From: Litorihabitans aurantiacus
Lineage (GTDB): Bacteria > Actinomycetota > Actinomycetes > Actinomycetales > Beutenbergiaceae
Length of the DNA: 64,000 nt
Assembly (NCBI RefSeq): GCF_030161595.1
Contig: NZ_BSUM01000001.1
Coordinates: 992,001-1,056,000 of the forward strand
Direction of reading: 5' to 3'
A program made the position numbers and the translations under genes. The notes under the pieces were generated by a model. The model was not told the DNA's origin. It saw only the letters and a list, made by a program, of their open reading frames with translations, and did not search any database. Of the stretch, positions 1 to 11,239 are shown in pieces (the stretch's first letter is position 1; every line of letters starts with the position of its first letter).

Positions 1-96
1 GTCCCGCACCGCCTGCACCCCGGGGAGGGCACGTCCGCCTCGGTGGGATCGCGGATCGACCTGGGCGACGGCGTCGTGATCGTGGTGGAGCGATGA
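1..96 (+). CDS. C-terminal end of an unidentified protein (partial)
   Basis: Only the last 31 codons of this gene lie in the window, reading in the first frame and ending at TGA 94-96. The tail ends in LGDGVVIVVER. The next gene, a Ser/Thr kinase, begins about 20 bases downstream on the same strand, so the fragment is probably the preceding member of the same operon. The short hydrophobic end could be a final beta-strand of an FHA-type or phosphatase domain, but this is too little sequence to assign a family. Confidence 0.55.
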   Translation, partial: VPHRLHPGEGTSASVGSRIDLGDGVVIVVER

Positions 97-115
97 GGGC
101 GACGGTGGTGCCCGC

Positions 116-1778
116 GTGAGCTCGCGCCGTCCCCCGCCACACCCCCGAGCTGCCCGGCTACACCCACGAGCGGCTGCTCGGCTCGGGTGGCTTCTCCGAC
201 GTCTTCCTGTACCGCCAGGCGATGCCGCGCCGCGAGGTCGCCGTCAAGGTGCTGCGCATCGTGCCCGGATCGGAGCAGATGGCGTTCGTCGACGAGGCCA
301 ACCTCATGGCGCACGTCTCCAGCCACCCCGCGATCGTGACGGTCTACCACGCCGACGTCGCGGCCGACGGCCGCCCGTTCCTCGTCATGGAGTACTGCGC
401 CGGGCCGAACCTGTCCGAGCGCTACCGCTCCGAGCGACTCGGCATCGCCGAGGCCCTGCGGATCGGGGTGCGGCTCGCCGGTGCGATCGAGACGGCGCAC
501 CGCGCGGGCATCCTGCACCGCGACATCAAGCCCGCCAACGTGCTCACCAACGACTACGGCTGGCCGGCGCTGACGGACTTCGGCATCTCGGTGATGGGGG
601 CGAACGCGGCCGACACCGAGACGGGCATGTCCATCCCGTGGGCGGCCCCGGAGTTCTTCGCCGACGACTCCCCGCGCGGTGAGCAGGCCGACATCTACTC
701 CCTGGCCGCCACGCTGTACACCGTGCTGGCCGGGCGCTCGCCGTTCGAGGTCGTCGGCGGCAGCAACGCGGCCTTCGACCTGATCTCGCGCATCACGCGC
801 GAACCGGCGCCGCCGATCGGGCGCCAGGACGTCCCGGCGTCGCTCGAGCAGGTGCTCGCGCGGGCGATGGACAAGCGGCCGTCGCGCCGGTTCGCGACGG
901 CGCTCGACCTCGGCCGCGCGCTGCAGCGGGTCGAGCTCGACCTCCACCTCGCCCCGACCCCGATCGACGTGCCCGACGTGCGTCGCGTCAGCGAGCCGGG
1001 GTCCGGCGGTGGCGTGGTCTTCGGCGAGACGCAGGTGCGTCCGGTGATCGACATCGACCCCGGTGGGGGAGCGGGCGACGGCGTGGGCGGGGCCTGGACG
1101 CCCGGCCTCCCGCCCGCGGCGGCACCGGCGGGTGTCGGTGGCACCACCGGCATCGCCGGCTACCAGGTCACGACGGCGCCGGCGGCGGCTGCGGCCGCCG
1201 ACCCGACGCACCGGGCGATCACCCCGGTCCGCGTGCCGCGGCGCCCCGACGACCCCGCCGTCTGGGCGGCGCCGGCCCGCTCGAGGCCGGCGTGGGAGCG
1301 CCCGCCCGAGGCCGACCGTCCGCAGGAGCGGGAGCAGCTGGTCGATCCCGAGGCTGCGCCGGCCTCGTCCGCGCGTCGGCCGTGGCTCGGGTGGACGGTC
1401 GGGGGTGCGCTGGTGGCGGTGGCGATCACCGCCGTCGTGCTGCTGAACCTCGGGAACGACGACGGCGACCTGGACGCCACGCCAACACCGTCGGTCACCG
1501 AGACCGGGGGGCCGACGGGGACGACGTTCGTGCCGGAACCGGTGAACGTCCGCGCTGCCCGCGACGCGGGCACGTCCTCCACGATCGTGGTCACCTGGGA
1601 CGCGCCCGACGGCGTGGACGGTGCGACGTACAGCTACCGCATCCCGAACACCGGGGAGAACGACACCGTCGAGGGGACCGAGGTGACGTTGACCGGGCAG
1701 TCGGAGTCGACCGTCTGTGTCGAGATCCGTACCGTGATCGACATGCGCGTGTCGAAGGACTACACCGTCTGCGCATGA
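116..1778 (+). CDS. Membrane-anchored eukaryotic-type Ser/Thr protein kinase with extracellular fibronectin-III tail (frame break near N-terminus)
   Basis: Hanks-type kinase acting at the inner face of the membrane. Visible motifs are the glycine-rich loop LLGSGGFSDVFLY (encoded about 174-212), VAVKVL with the ATP-binding lysine, the HRDIKPANVL catalytic loop, DFGIS, and the APEFF activation-loop end. A Pro/Ala-rich linker leads to one membrane helix (around 1387-1452) and an outside domain resembling fibronectin III (about 1535-1776). The long open frame starts at ATG 222, but that would cut off the glycine loop. The loop is encoded upstream in the same frame until a stop at 117-119, while GTG 116 opens the neighbouring frame, so a base-count error in the C-rich stretch 130-146 is likely (two missing Cs, or one extra). 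The repaired length is about 554 residues. It heads the block with FHA-like, MoxR, DUF58 and TGase-like genes, whose FHA modules could be its phosphothreonine readers (inference). Confidence 0.85.
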
Positions 1779-1805
1779 GACAGCTCGACAGGGAGGAGAC
1801 CGGCC

Positions 1806-2546
1806 GTGCAGGTCGAGTTCTGCGGTGAGTGGTTCGACGTCGACCCCGAGGAGGCGTTCGTCGTCGGGCGCGAGGGCGACCTCGAGATCGACGACAACCC
1901 CTACCTGCACCGGCGATTCCTCGCGATCACGCGCTCGGGCGACCTGTGGTGGCTCGAGAACGTCGGCTCCCTGATCCCCGCGACGGTGGCCGACGCCCAC
2001 GGCAACGTGCAGGCGTGGATCGCGCCGGGTGCGCGGCTGCCGCTGGTGTTCGCGCGCACGACCGTCCTGTTCACGGCGGGCCCGACGACGTACGAGCTGC
2101 TCATCGTGGGCGAGGAGCCGGCGTACGAGCCGGTCGCCGCCGAGGTCGAGCAGGGTGACACGACGATCGGCCCGGTCGTGCTGACCGACTCGCAGCGGGC
2201 GCTCGTCGTCGCCCTCGCCGAACCGGTGCTGCGCGGCCGGGGGAGCACGACGGCGATCCCGTCCTCGGCGCAGGCCGCGGCGCGGCTCGGGTGGACGATC
2301 ACGAGGCTCAACCGCAAGCTCGACAACGTGTGCGACAAGTTGGCGCGCCAGGGGGTGCGCGGCCTGCGCGGTGGCCCGCGCAAGCTCGCGGTCAACCGGC
2401 GCGCGCGGCTCGTCGAGCACGCCGTCGCCTCACGACTCGTGACGGCCGCCGACCTGCCGTTCCTCGAGGAGCAGGCGGCACTGGCGCGAGCGGCTGCCGA
2501 ACCGGCGGAGTCCCCGGCGCAGGCGTCGAGCACCGCCGAGGACTGA
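1806..2546 (+). CDS. Cytoplasmic FHA-like/winged-helix protein
   Basis: A 246-residue soluble protein with no signal peptide or membrane helix. The first ~110 residues resemble a degenerate FHA fold: FVVGREGDLEIDDNPYLHRR has the G-R and short-loop-H-R pattern of phosphothreonine-binding FHA loops. The remainder (about 125-220) reads like a winged-helix DNA-binding domain: SQRALVVALAEPVL, then AAARLGWTITRLNRKLDNV as a recognition-type helix pair. GTG 1806 is chosen because a GGGAGGAG ribosome-binding site lies at the right distance. It follows the kinase by 27 bases, so it is a plausible direct target or reader of that kinase, possibly carrying a signal to DNA. The fold assignments are by eye and the function is unknown. 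Confidence 0.7.
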   Translation: MQVEFCGEWFDVDPEEAFVVGREGDLEIDDNPYLHRRFLAITRSGDLWWLENVGSLIPATVADAHGNVQAWIAPGARLPLVFARTTVLFTAGPTTYELLIVGEEPAYEPVAAEVEQGDTTIGPVVLTDSQRALVVALAEPVLRGRGSTTAIPSSAQAAARLGWTITRLNRKLDNVCDKLARQGVRGLRGGPRKLAVNRRARLVEHAVASRLVTAADLPFLEEQAALARAAAEPAESPAQASSTAED

Positions 2547-2636
2547 GCCCGCCGCCCGTGCCTCCGGCCGTTCCCGATTCCCGCGTGCGCGACCGCTCGC
2601 TTACCCTGGGGGCTCACCGAACTTCAGGGAGCATCG

Positions 2637-5600
2637 TTGGCTGAGCGCTCGCGGCGCCGGAGCACCATCGCCAGTGCCACCGTCGTCAGCCTCGTCGTCG
2701 GCACCGTCGTCGCCCTCAGCCTCACCTACGACGGTGTGGCCACGGCGGACGTCAGCCTGAACGACGGTGGCGTCTGGGTCACCGGGACCAACGACACCCG
2801 GATCGGGCGGCTCAACTACCCCATCGCCGAGGTGGACGCGCAGCTGTCCTCCTCGACGGCGGCCTTCGACATCCTGCAGGACGACGAGGACGTGCTCGTC
2901 GTCGACGACGGCCTCGGTCGCGTCGAGCGCATCGACACCGCGGGCGTCGTGGGCGCCGGCGGCGCCGCGGTCCCGGCCGGTCGGACGATCGACCTCGGCG
3001 CGGGCACGGTCGCGGTGCTCGACCCGGGCACGGGTGACCTGCGGATCGTCACCACCGACACGCTCGCCGCGCTCGAGGACGAGGAGCTGCCGCCGACGCT
3101 GCGCGTCTCGCCGCGATCGGTGCTCGACGTCGACGTCGAGGGCACGACCTGGGTCTTCGACCCCGACACGCGCGCGCTGACCGCGCTGACCGCCTCCGAC
3201 GTCGCCGTCATGACCGCGATCGCGCGCGGCGAGGGGGCCGAGGACGAGGAGGGCGACGCGCCCGTCGACGAGGAGGCACCCGCGGACGACGCGTCGCCGT
3301 CGGACGCCGGGGCGGCCCTCGCCGCGACCGGGCTCGACGGTGCCGACGTCGAGGACCTCGAACCCCCGAGCTCGAGACCACCGACCTCACCGAGCTGATC
3401 CTCGACCCCGAGGACCTCGAGGACGCCGACCTGACGCTGACCACGGTCGGGACCGACCCCGTCCTGTCGGTCGCGCGCGTCGTGCGCGTCGAGGAGGAGA
3501 ACCTCCCGCAGGTCGAGATCGTCCAGCCCGAGCGCGAGTCGATCCTGCTGTCCGACGCCGTGGCGGAGATCGAGCAGGAGGTCGACGCCGACGAGGTCGC
3601 CCTGCAGGACGGCGGCGACGCGCGCGACGACGTCACGATCGCCACGCGGGACGCGCTCGTGCGGATCCCGCTCGACGGGGGTGAGGTGCGGCTGACCCGC
3701 GTGGCGGCGCCCGGGACGCCCGCGGTCCCGGTCGTGGTGAACGGCTGCGCCTTCGGCGCGTGGAGCGCCGAGACGTCCTCGGCCGTGCGGTACTGCAACG
3801 ACGAGGGCGTGCTCCAGGAGGTCCCCGGACCGGGCGCCGACGCCCGGCTGACCTACCGCGTGAATCACGGCTACGTGGTGCTCAACGACCTGGGCACGGG
3901 TGCGGTCTGGATGATCGAGAACCAGCTCGTCCCGGTGCAGGACTGGCTGGACACCTCGCCGCCGCCGAACTCCCAGCAGGAGGAGGAGGACTCGCACGAG
4001 ACCGTCGAGGAGGACGTCCCGCTCGACCGCGACCAGGAGAACCGGCCGCCGACCGCGAACGACGACGACCTCGGACTGCGCCCGGGCACGACGCGGATCC
4101 TGCCGCTCCTGGACAACGACGCCGACCCCGACGGCGACCTCCTGACCATCCTCCCGCCGGCCGACTTCTCCGAGGGGTTCGGGACGCCGGAGCTCGTCAT
4201 GGGCGGCCGGGCGCTGCAGGTGGTGGTCCCGCCGGACGCCTCGGGGACGGGCAGCTTCACCTACACCGCCGACGACGGCCGGGGCGGCACCGACGACGCC
4301 CTCGTCACGCTCCGCGTGGTGCCCGACGGCGAGAACTCGCCTCCCCAGGCGCTGCGCGACATCACGATCCGCGTCGCGAGCGGGGCGAGCGTGACGCAGA
4401 ACGTGCTGGCGGACATCCGCGACCCCGACGGCGACGAGCTCACCCTCAGCTCGGCGAGCGTGGACAGCGAGGGCGACGCCGTACGCACCACCCCCGACGG
4501 AAACGTGACGTTCTCGGACGCGGGGGTCTCCAACGCGCTCAAGACCGTGACGCTCGAGGTCTTCGACGGCTACGAGGTCACACCGATCCCGATCCAGGTC
4601 GAGGTCGTCCCGGGCAACCAGCCGCCGCGCGCCGAGTTCGACTTCGCGACGGCGTTCGTGGGCGAGACAATCGTGCTGAACCCGCTCGACAACGACTCTG
4701 ACACCTCCGGCCAGCGGCCGCGGCTCGCGCAGGCGGCGCCGTTCGGCAGCGGTCAGACCTCGCCGAACTACGGCGACGGGACCATCGAGTTCACGCCGGA
4801 CCAGCCCGGCACCGTCTACGCCACGTACCTCATCGCCGACGACGAGGGCGCGACCGGCGAGGGCCTGATCCGGGTGGACGTGAAGTCCCCGGCCGACGGC
4901 GCGCCGATCGCGATGCGCGACACGGCCATGCTCCCGCCCGGCGGCGAGGTGCTGGTCGACGTGCTGCAGAACGACACCGACCCCCGCGGCGGCGTGCTCG
5001 CGGTCCAGCAGGTCGACGTCCCCACGGGGTACGGCCTCAACGTCGCCGTCATCGAGCACCGGCTGCTGCGCATCACCAGCGACCGGGTGCTCGGCGAGCC
5101 GGTCCGGGTCGGCTACACCGTGGCGAACGAGACCGGATCCGCCGTCGGCGAGGTCCAGGTGATCCCGCTCCGGGCGGACGCGCAGCCGCAGCCTCCGGTG
5201 GCCGTCCGCGACACGGTCAGCGTGCGCGCGGGTGACTACGTGACGATTCCGGTGCTCTCCAACGACCACCACCCGAACGCGCTCGAGTTCCACCTCGACG
5301 AGACGCTCGTCGAGGGGCCCGAGGCCGGGCTGATGTTCGCCACGCAGGACGTGCTGCGCTACCAGGCGCCGACCGACCCGGGGCAGCAGCTCGCGACGTA
5401 CTCCGTGACCGACGTCAACGGCCAGAGCGGATCGGCCCAGGTCGTGATCAACGTGACTGCTGCCGAGGGGAATGCCGCACCCGTCCCGGTCGACGTCGAC
5501 ACGCGAGCGTTCCAGCGCGAGCGGATCCGCATCCCGATCACGCTGATCGGCATCGACCCCGACGGCGACTCCGTCCAGCTCCTCGGTCTCGGCAGCGCGC

Positions 5601-8600
5601 CCGAGCTCGGTCAGGTGGTCGAGATCGGGACCGACTACATCGACTACGTGCCTTTCGGGAACGCCGTCGGGACCGACACGTTCACCTTCCTCGTGCGCGA
5701 CCGACCCGGGCAGACCGCGACCGGGACGATCTCGGTGGGCATCGTGCCTCCGCCGGCGATCAACAGCGCGCCGGTCGTGCCGCCGGTGCAGGCGCACCAC
5801 CGCCCCGAGCGCACCGTGACGATCGACGTGCTCGAGTACGCGACCGATCCTGACGGCGACCAGCTCCAGGTCGGGGGCGTGCTCGACGGCGCGGGCCTGC
5901 CGGTCGACGTCGCCGAGGACGGTCAGCTCGTGGTGCAGACCCCGGCCGAGTCGGGCACGTACGGCATCACGTTCGAGGTGTTCGACGGGAACGGCGGCCG
6001 CGCCGTCGCCACGCTCGCGCTCGAGGTGTCGCCGGACGCGCCGCTGCACACGCCGGTCGCCGTCGACGATCTCGTCCCGGTGCCGGAGATCATCGGCAAG
6101 GACCGCGTGGACGTCGACGTCCTGGCCAACGACTACGACCCCGACGGCGACGTGGGTGACCTCGTGCTGGCCGTCCCCGAGGACCAGCCGAACGCGGGGC
6201 TCACGACCGTCGACGGCGGGCAGCAGCTGACCGTCGCGCTCACCCCGACGCGACAGGTCGTCACGTACCAGATCACCGACGGCGACGGGCTCACCACGTG
6301 GGCGTTCGTCGACGTGCCGGGGACGGAGGACTCGGGACCCGCGCTGCGCACCGACCTCGAGCCGCTGAAGGTGCTGACGAACGAGCGGCTCGAGATCGAG
6401 CTGAACGACCTCGTCGTCACCGTCTCGGGCGATCCGGTGCAGGTCACGGACCCGAGCAAGGCCCTGGCGACGAACTCCGACGGCACGCCGCCCGTGACCG
6501 GCCCGAGCACGCTCACGTTCACCTCCACGGCCGACTACGTCGGTCCCGCCGGCATCACGCTGGAGGTGACCGACGCGGCCGACCTGAACGACCCCGAGCG
6601 CAAGGTCTCGGTGCTGACGATCCCGATCGAGGTCGAGCCGAACGGCAACACCCCGCCGACCATCTCCAGCACGGAGATCGACGTCGAGGCCGGGGTCGAC
6701 GAGCCGCAGGTCATCCAGCTGCAGAACCTCGCCGACGACCGCGACCCGACCGACCGCACCCGTCTCGTGTTCGAGCTCCTCGGTCAGCCCGAGGGCTTCA
6801 CGGCCGAGCTGGTGGGCGGCACGGAGCTCCACGTCACCGCCGCCCTCGACACGCAGAAGGGGACGCAGGGCGAGTTCCAGATCTCCGTCAGCGACCGGGT
6901 CAACGAACCCGTGGTCGGGACGATGGTCGCGAACGCTGTCGCCAGCAGCGCGCCGCTCCCGGTCGCCGTCGACGACGACCTGGGCGAGGTGCAGCAGGGC
7001 CAGACGGCGAGCATCGACGTGCTCGCCAACGACACCAACCCGTTCCCGGGTCAATCCTTCGAGATCGTCAGCGCCGAGCCCGAGACGGGTGCGGCACAGG
7101 TCGCCGTCTCCGGCGGCACCATCTCGGTGACGCCGGCCGGCGACTTCGTGGGCAGACTCTCGATCCTCTACACGGTCCAGGACGCGACGCAGGACCCCGA
7201 CCGCCAGCGTCAGGCGCGCGTGCGGGCCAACGTCATCGGTGTGCCGGCGGCGCCGTCGGCACCGCGCGTCGAGGCCGTCGGCAACCGCGAGGTCACGCTC
7301 TCGTGGGCCGCGCCGATCGACAACGGCGCGCCGCTGACCGGGTACACGGTGACGTGGGCCGGTGGCGCGCAGGAGTGCGGCGGCACCACGTGCGTGATCG
7401 GCGGGCTGACGAACAACGTCGAGTACACGTTCACCGTGACGGCCGCGAACAAGGTCGGCCCGGGGCCGGCCAGCGCGGCCTCGGCCGTCGCGCGTCCGGA
7501 CGTGAAGCCGGACGCCCCCGGACCGCCCACGCTCAAGTTCGGCGACCGTGCGATCGACGTCGCCTGGGCGACGCCCGGCAACGAGGGTTCGCCGATCATC
7601 GACTACGACGTGCAGATCTCACCCGCGACAGGTGGCGGTCAGCGCAGCGTGGGGGTGGTCAACGCGACCACGTGGGGCGAGCTGCAGAACGGCACCGCGT
7701 ACACGTTCCGCGTCCGGGCGCGCAACAGCGCCCCGGACCCGGGGAGTGGTCCGGCTGGTCCGCCCCCGAGATCCCTGCGGCGCCGCCGGACACGCCGCAG
7801 GCACCCCGGGCGACCCGCGTGGACACGCCGATCGGCGGGCAGATTCAGGTGTCCTGGCAGGCGCCCGCGAACAACGGCGATGCCTTGCGCGACTACGTGC
7901 TGACGCCGTTCCGCGGTGGCGCCCCGCAGGCCGCCATCACGCTCCCGCCGGGGCAGACCTCCTACACCTACGCGGCCGAGAACGGGCAGGACTACTCCTT
8001 CACCGTCTCGACGTCGAACAAGGCCGGCCCCTCGGAGACGTCCGGTGCGTCGGAGTCCGTTCGCTCCTTCGGGCAGCCGGCCCAGGTGCCGTCCGCCTCG
8101 CTCGAGCCGACCGGGACCAACAACCAGGTGCGGGTGACGCACGGGACGCCGTCGGACAACGGTCAGGCGATCAACCGGTTCGAGTACGCGCTGAACGGCG
8201 GCGGGTTCAACCGCCTGCCGGACAGCAAGGTGATCGGCGGGCTGCAGAACGGCACCAGCTACACCGTGCAGGTGCGCGCGTGCAACACCTACTGCGGACC
8301 GGCGAGCGGCGCGAGTAACGCCGCGACTCCGTACGGGCCGATCGGCAACCCGAGCGTGCGCGGGGAGAAGGTCGGTGCGCAGGGAGTTCGGTTCACGATC
8401 ACGGCGCCGGCCTCCGGCCCCAACGGGCGGCCCCTGCGCCACTTCCAGTTCAACGTCAACAACGAGGGCTGGGAGAACGTTCCGGGCAACGGTGTGGTCA
8501 ATCGCGGCAGTGACTACGACCAGGCGTTCTCGATCGATGTCCGCTACGCGGTGTCGGGACCTGACCAGGAGACGACGGCAAGCGCCGGACCGGTGCGAAC

Positions 8601-8925
8601 CGACCCACGCCCGCCGCCCCCTCCGCCAGTCGTGCCTTCCGTGAGAAATGCGCGGGAGCGTGAGGCCCAGCGGATCGACGACGGTCAGGGTGGGGTGTGC
8701 GTGACGACCGGACGGTTCCAGTGCGCCTGGAACGACATGCGCTACACCGACCTCCCGGGTGGCACCTACACCCTCCAGCACTACGAGAACGGCGGGCTCG
8801 TCCGCACCTACTCCGGGGTCTCGCTCTCTGGAAGCGGCGTCTACCGGGGAACGCGGTTCTCGGGATTCGTCGACACCAACTTCACCTGGTGCGCCGAGGG
8901 CGCCGGCCAACGCATCTGCGGCTGA
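2637..8925 (+). CDS. Giant membrane-anchored Ig-like/cadherin-like and fibronectin-III surface protein (two frame breaks)
   Basis: About 2,096 residues once two frame breaks are repaired, each by one base: a missing C in the C5 run 3363-3367 and a missing G in the G4 run 7741-7744. It begins at TTG 2637 after GGGAG. An N-terminal signal-anchor helix (residues about 10-30) is followed by a beta-propeller-like or unassigned region and a very acidic linker. Next come roughly eight to ten tandem Ig/cadherin-like modules marked by Asp-rich turns such as NDADPDGDLL, NDYDPDGD and IDPDGDSVQ, which resemble calcium-binding loops. The last third has several fibronectin-III modules (for example NREVTLSWAAPIDNGAPLTGYTVTW-like strands) and a Cys-containing end. 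The bulk should lie outside the cell. It sits between the kinase/FHA genes and moxR and is the likely client or structural output of the block (inference). Confidence 0.85.
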
Positions 8926-8969
8926 CACCACACCCGATCCGCCAACCCACAGCGTCAGAAGGAACTCAC

Positions 8970-9956
8970 GTGACCACCGCCCCCGCCGTCGCCTCCATGA
9001 GCACCGAGCAGGCCTCCTGGTTCTCCCAGACCTTCACCCGGCTGGTCGACAACGTCGGTCAGGCGGTGCTGGGCAAGCCCGAGGCCGTCAAGTTCGCCTT
9101 CACGTGCCTGCTCTCGGGTGGTCACATGCTGCTCGAGGACTACCCGGGCACCGGGAAGACGTCGCTCGCGCGCTCGCTCGCGGCGACGGTGCAGGCCAGC
9201 CACAGCCGCATCCAGTTCACGCCGGACCTGCTGCCCAGCGACGTCACGGGCGTCACGATCTTCGACCAGAACAAGCGCGAGTTCGAGTTCCACCCGGGCC
9301 CGATCTTCGCCTCGATCGTGCTGGCGGACGAGATCAACCGCGCCTCTCCGAAGACGCAGTCGGCGCTGCTCGAGGTGATGGAGGAGGGGCGCGTCACGAT
9401 CGACGGCAAGGCGCACGACGTCGGGCGCCCGTTCCTCGTGATCGCGACGCAGAACCCGATCGAGCAGGCCGGCACCTACCGCCTCCCCGAGGCGCAGCTC
9501 GACCGCTTCCTCATGAAGTCCTCCCTGGGCTACCCCGATCACGACGCGACCGTGAACATCCTGTCCGGCGCCGCGGTCCGCGACCGGTCCGCGACGCTCT
9601 CGCCCGTGATCACCGCCCAGGCCGTCGTCGAGATGATCGACCTCGCCGCCACCTGCTACGTCGACCCCGCCGTGCTCGACTACGTCTCGCGCATCGCCGC
9701 GGCCACGCGGCAGGCGGCCGACATCCGCCTCGGCGTCTCCGTCCGCGGCGCCCTGGCGCTGGTGCGGGCCTCGAAGACCTGGGCGGCGTCGCAGGGCCGC
9801 CACTACGTCGTGCCGGACGACGTCAAGGACCTCGCCGAGCCCGTCCTCGCCCACCGCATGGTGATGGACGCCGAGGCCGAGTTCGACGGCGCCACCTCCG
9901 CCGTCGCCCTGGCCCGCGTGCTCGCCGACGTCGCACCGCCGCAGCAGCGCGCCTGA
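8970..9956 (+). CDS. MoxR-family AAA+ ATPase
   Basis: A 328-residue ATPase of the MoxR group, which typically acts as a chaperone or activator of VWA or membrane protein complexes. Walker A is DYPGTGKTSL (Lys about residue 63), Walker B is VLADEINRA, and the sensor-type segment ATQNPIEQAGTYRLPEAQLDRF is characteristic of the family. GTG 8970 is preferred because AGAAGGAA lies 6-13 bases upstream and no good start precedes it. It is followed by a DUF58 gene after two bases and then by a transglutaminase-like gene, the classic MoxR-DUF58-TGase arrangement. The giant surface protein immediately upstream is a candidate partner. Confidence 0.93.
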   Translation: MTTAPAVASMSTEQASWFSQTFTRLVDNVGQAVLGKPEAVKFAFTCLLSGGHMLLEDYPGTGKTSLARSLAATVQASHSRIQFTPDLLPSDVTGVTIFDQNKREFEFHPGPIFASIVLADEINRASPKTQSALLEVMEEGRVTIDGKAHDVGRPFLVIATQNPIEQAGTYRLPEAQLDRFLMKSSLGYPDHDATVNILSGAAVRDRSATLSPVITAQAVVEMIDLAATCYVDPAVLDYVSRIAAATRQAADIRLGVSVRGALALVRASKTWAASQGRHYVVPDDVKDLAEPVLAHRMVMDAEAEFDGATSAVALARVLADVAPPQQRA

Positions 9957-9958
9957 GC

Positions 9959-11239
9959 ATGTCCGCCCCGTCCTCCACCTCCCGCCGGCCGACGCCCGTC
10001 GCCGGCACGACCACGCTCGGTCGGCTGTTCCGTGGCACGCGCGCCACGCGCTCCACGCTGCAGGCGGGGCTGCGCCAGGTCACGCCGGTGCTGGGGTGGG
10101 CGAGCCCGACGGCGTGGGTCGCGCTCGCCGTCGCCGTCGCCGCCCTCGTCGCCGCCCACCAGCTCGGCTGGGTGGAGCTGGCGGCCCTCGGCTGGGGCCT
10201 CGGGGCCGTGCTGCTGGCGGCGTCCGCGTTCATGATCGGGCGCCACCCCTACGAGGTGCGGCTGCGGCTGCGCGAGCACCGCGTGACGGTCGGGGACCGC
10301 GCCGTCGGCGGCATCACGGTGCGCAACGTGGGGGACCGGCGCGTGCTGCCCGCGCGCATCGAGCTCCCGGTCGGTGCCGGTCGGGCGGGGTTCGCGCTGC
10401 CCTCGCTGGCGGCCGGCCAGGAGCACGAGGACCTCTTCGCGATCCCGACGTCTCGGCGCGCCGTCATCAGCGTCGGCCCGGTCAGCTCGGTGCGCGGCGA
10501 CCCGGTCGGACTCGTGCGGCGCACCGTGACGTGGACGAAGCCGCAGGACCTCTACGTCCACCCGCGCACCGTCCGGCTCACGAGCAGCCACTCCGGGCTC
10601 GTGCACGACCTCGAGGGCCGCGAGTCCCAGGACCTGACCGCCTCCGACCTCACGTTCCACGCGCTGCGCGAGTACGCCCCCGGCGACGACCGGCGCAGCA
10701 TCCACTGGCGCTCGAGCGCCCGCACCGGGACGCTCATGGTGCGCCAGTTCGTCGAGACCCGCCGCTCGCAGCTCGTCATCGCCCTCTCGTGCCGACCCGA
10801 GGACTACGGGAAGGACGCCGAGGAGTTCGAGCTCGCGATCTCGGCGCTCGGGTCCTACGCCCTCCAGGCCGTGCGCGAGCAGCGCGACATCGCCGCGGTC
10901 ACCACGCGCGAGACCCTGCGCGCCTCGACGCCGGACGCGCTGCTGGACTCCCTCACCGCCGTCGAGCAGGGTGCCGGCGGGCAGACGCTGACGGAGACGT
11001 GCCGGGCCGTCGCGCGCGACTACCCGCGCGCCGCGATCATCGTGCTCGGCGTCGGTTCCGAGCCGGGCCCGCGCGAGGTGCGCGCGATGGCGTCGGTGCT
11101 GCCGCTCGGCGCCCAGGTCATCGCGGTCCGGGCCCAGCCCGGTGCGCCCACGGCGGTGCGTCGCCTGCCCGGACTCACCTCGATCGTGCTCGGCGACCTC
11201 GCCGACCTTCCACGCGCGCAGCACCGGAGCGAGCTGTGA
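9959..11239 (+). CDS. DUF58 domain-containing membrane protein
   Basis: A 426-residue protein with two membrane helices near the N-terminus (about residues 55-95), then a beta-rich segment and the DUF58 signature LREYAPGDDRRSIHWRSSAR. DUF58 proteins have a von Willebrand A-like fold and occur with MoxR ATPases. ATG 9959 lies two bases after the moxR stop, and the stop overlaps the next gene's GTG by four bases, so translation is almost certainly coupled. It may be the MoxR substrate or adaptor at the membrane. Confidence 0.92.
   Translation: MSAPSSTSRRPTPVAGTTTLGRLFRGTRATRSTLQAGLRQVTPVLGWASPTAWVALAVAVAALVAAHQLGWVELAALGWGLGAVLLAASAFMIGRHPYEVRLRLREHRVTVGDRAVGGITVRNVGDRRVLPARIELPVGAGRAGFALPSLAAGQEHEDLFAIPTSRRAVISVGPVSSVRGDPVGLVRRTVTWTKPQDLYVHPRTVRLTSSHSGLVHDLEGRESQDLTASDLTFHALREYAPGDDRRSIHWRSSARTGTLMVRQFVETRRSQLVIALSCRPEDYGKDAEEFELAISALGSYALQAVREQRDIAAVTTRETLRASTPDALLDSLTAVEQGAGGQTLTETCRAVARDYPRAAIIVLGVGSEPGPREVRAMASVLPLGAQVIAVRAQPGAPTAVRRLPGLTSIVLGDLADLPRAQHRSEL

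Noticed and set aside
222-1778. ATG 222 as the kinase start
   Set aside because: It would remove the glycine-rich ATP loop, which is clearly encoded just upstream in the same frame.
2816-7054. A 1,412-codon open frame on the minus strand
   Set aside because: Shadow of the giant surface protein in GC-rich DNA: the product is a monotonous Arg/Val/Asp/His-rich string with no domain, while the plus strand shows clear modules.
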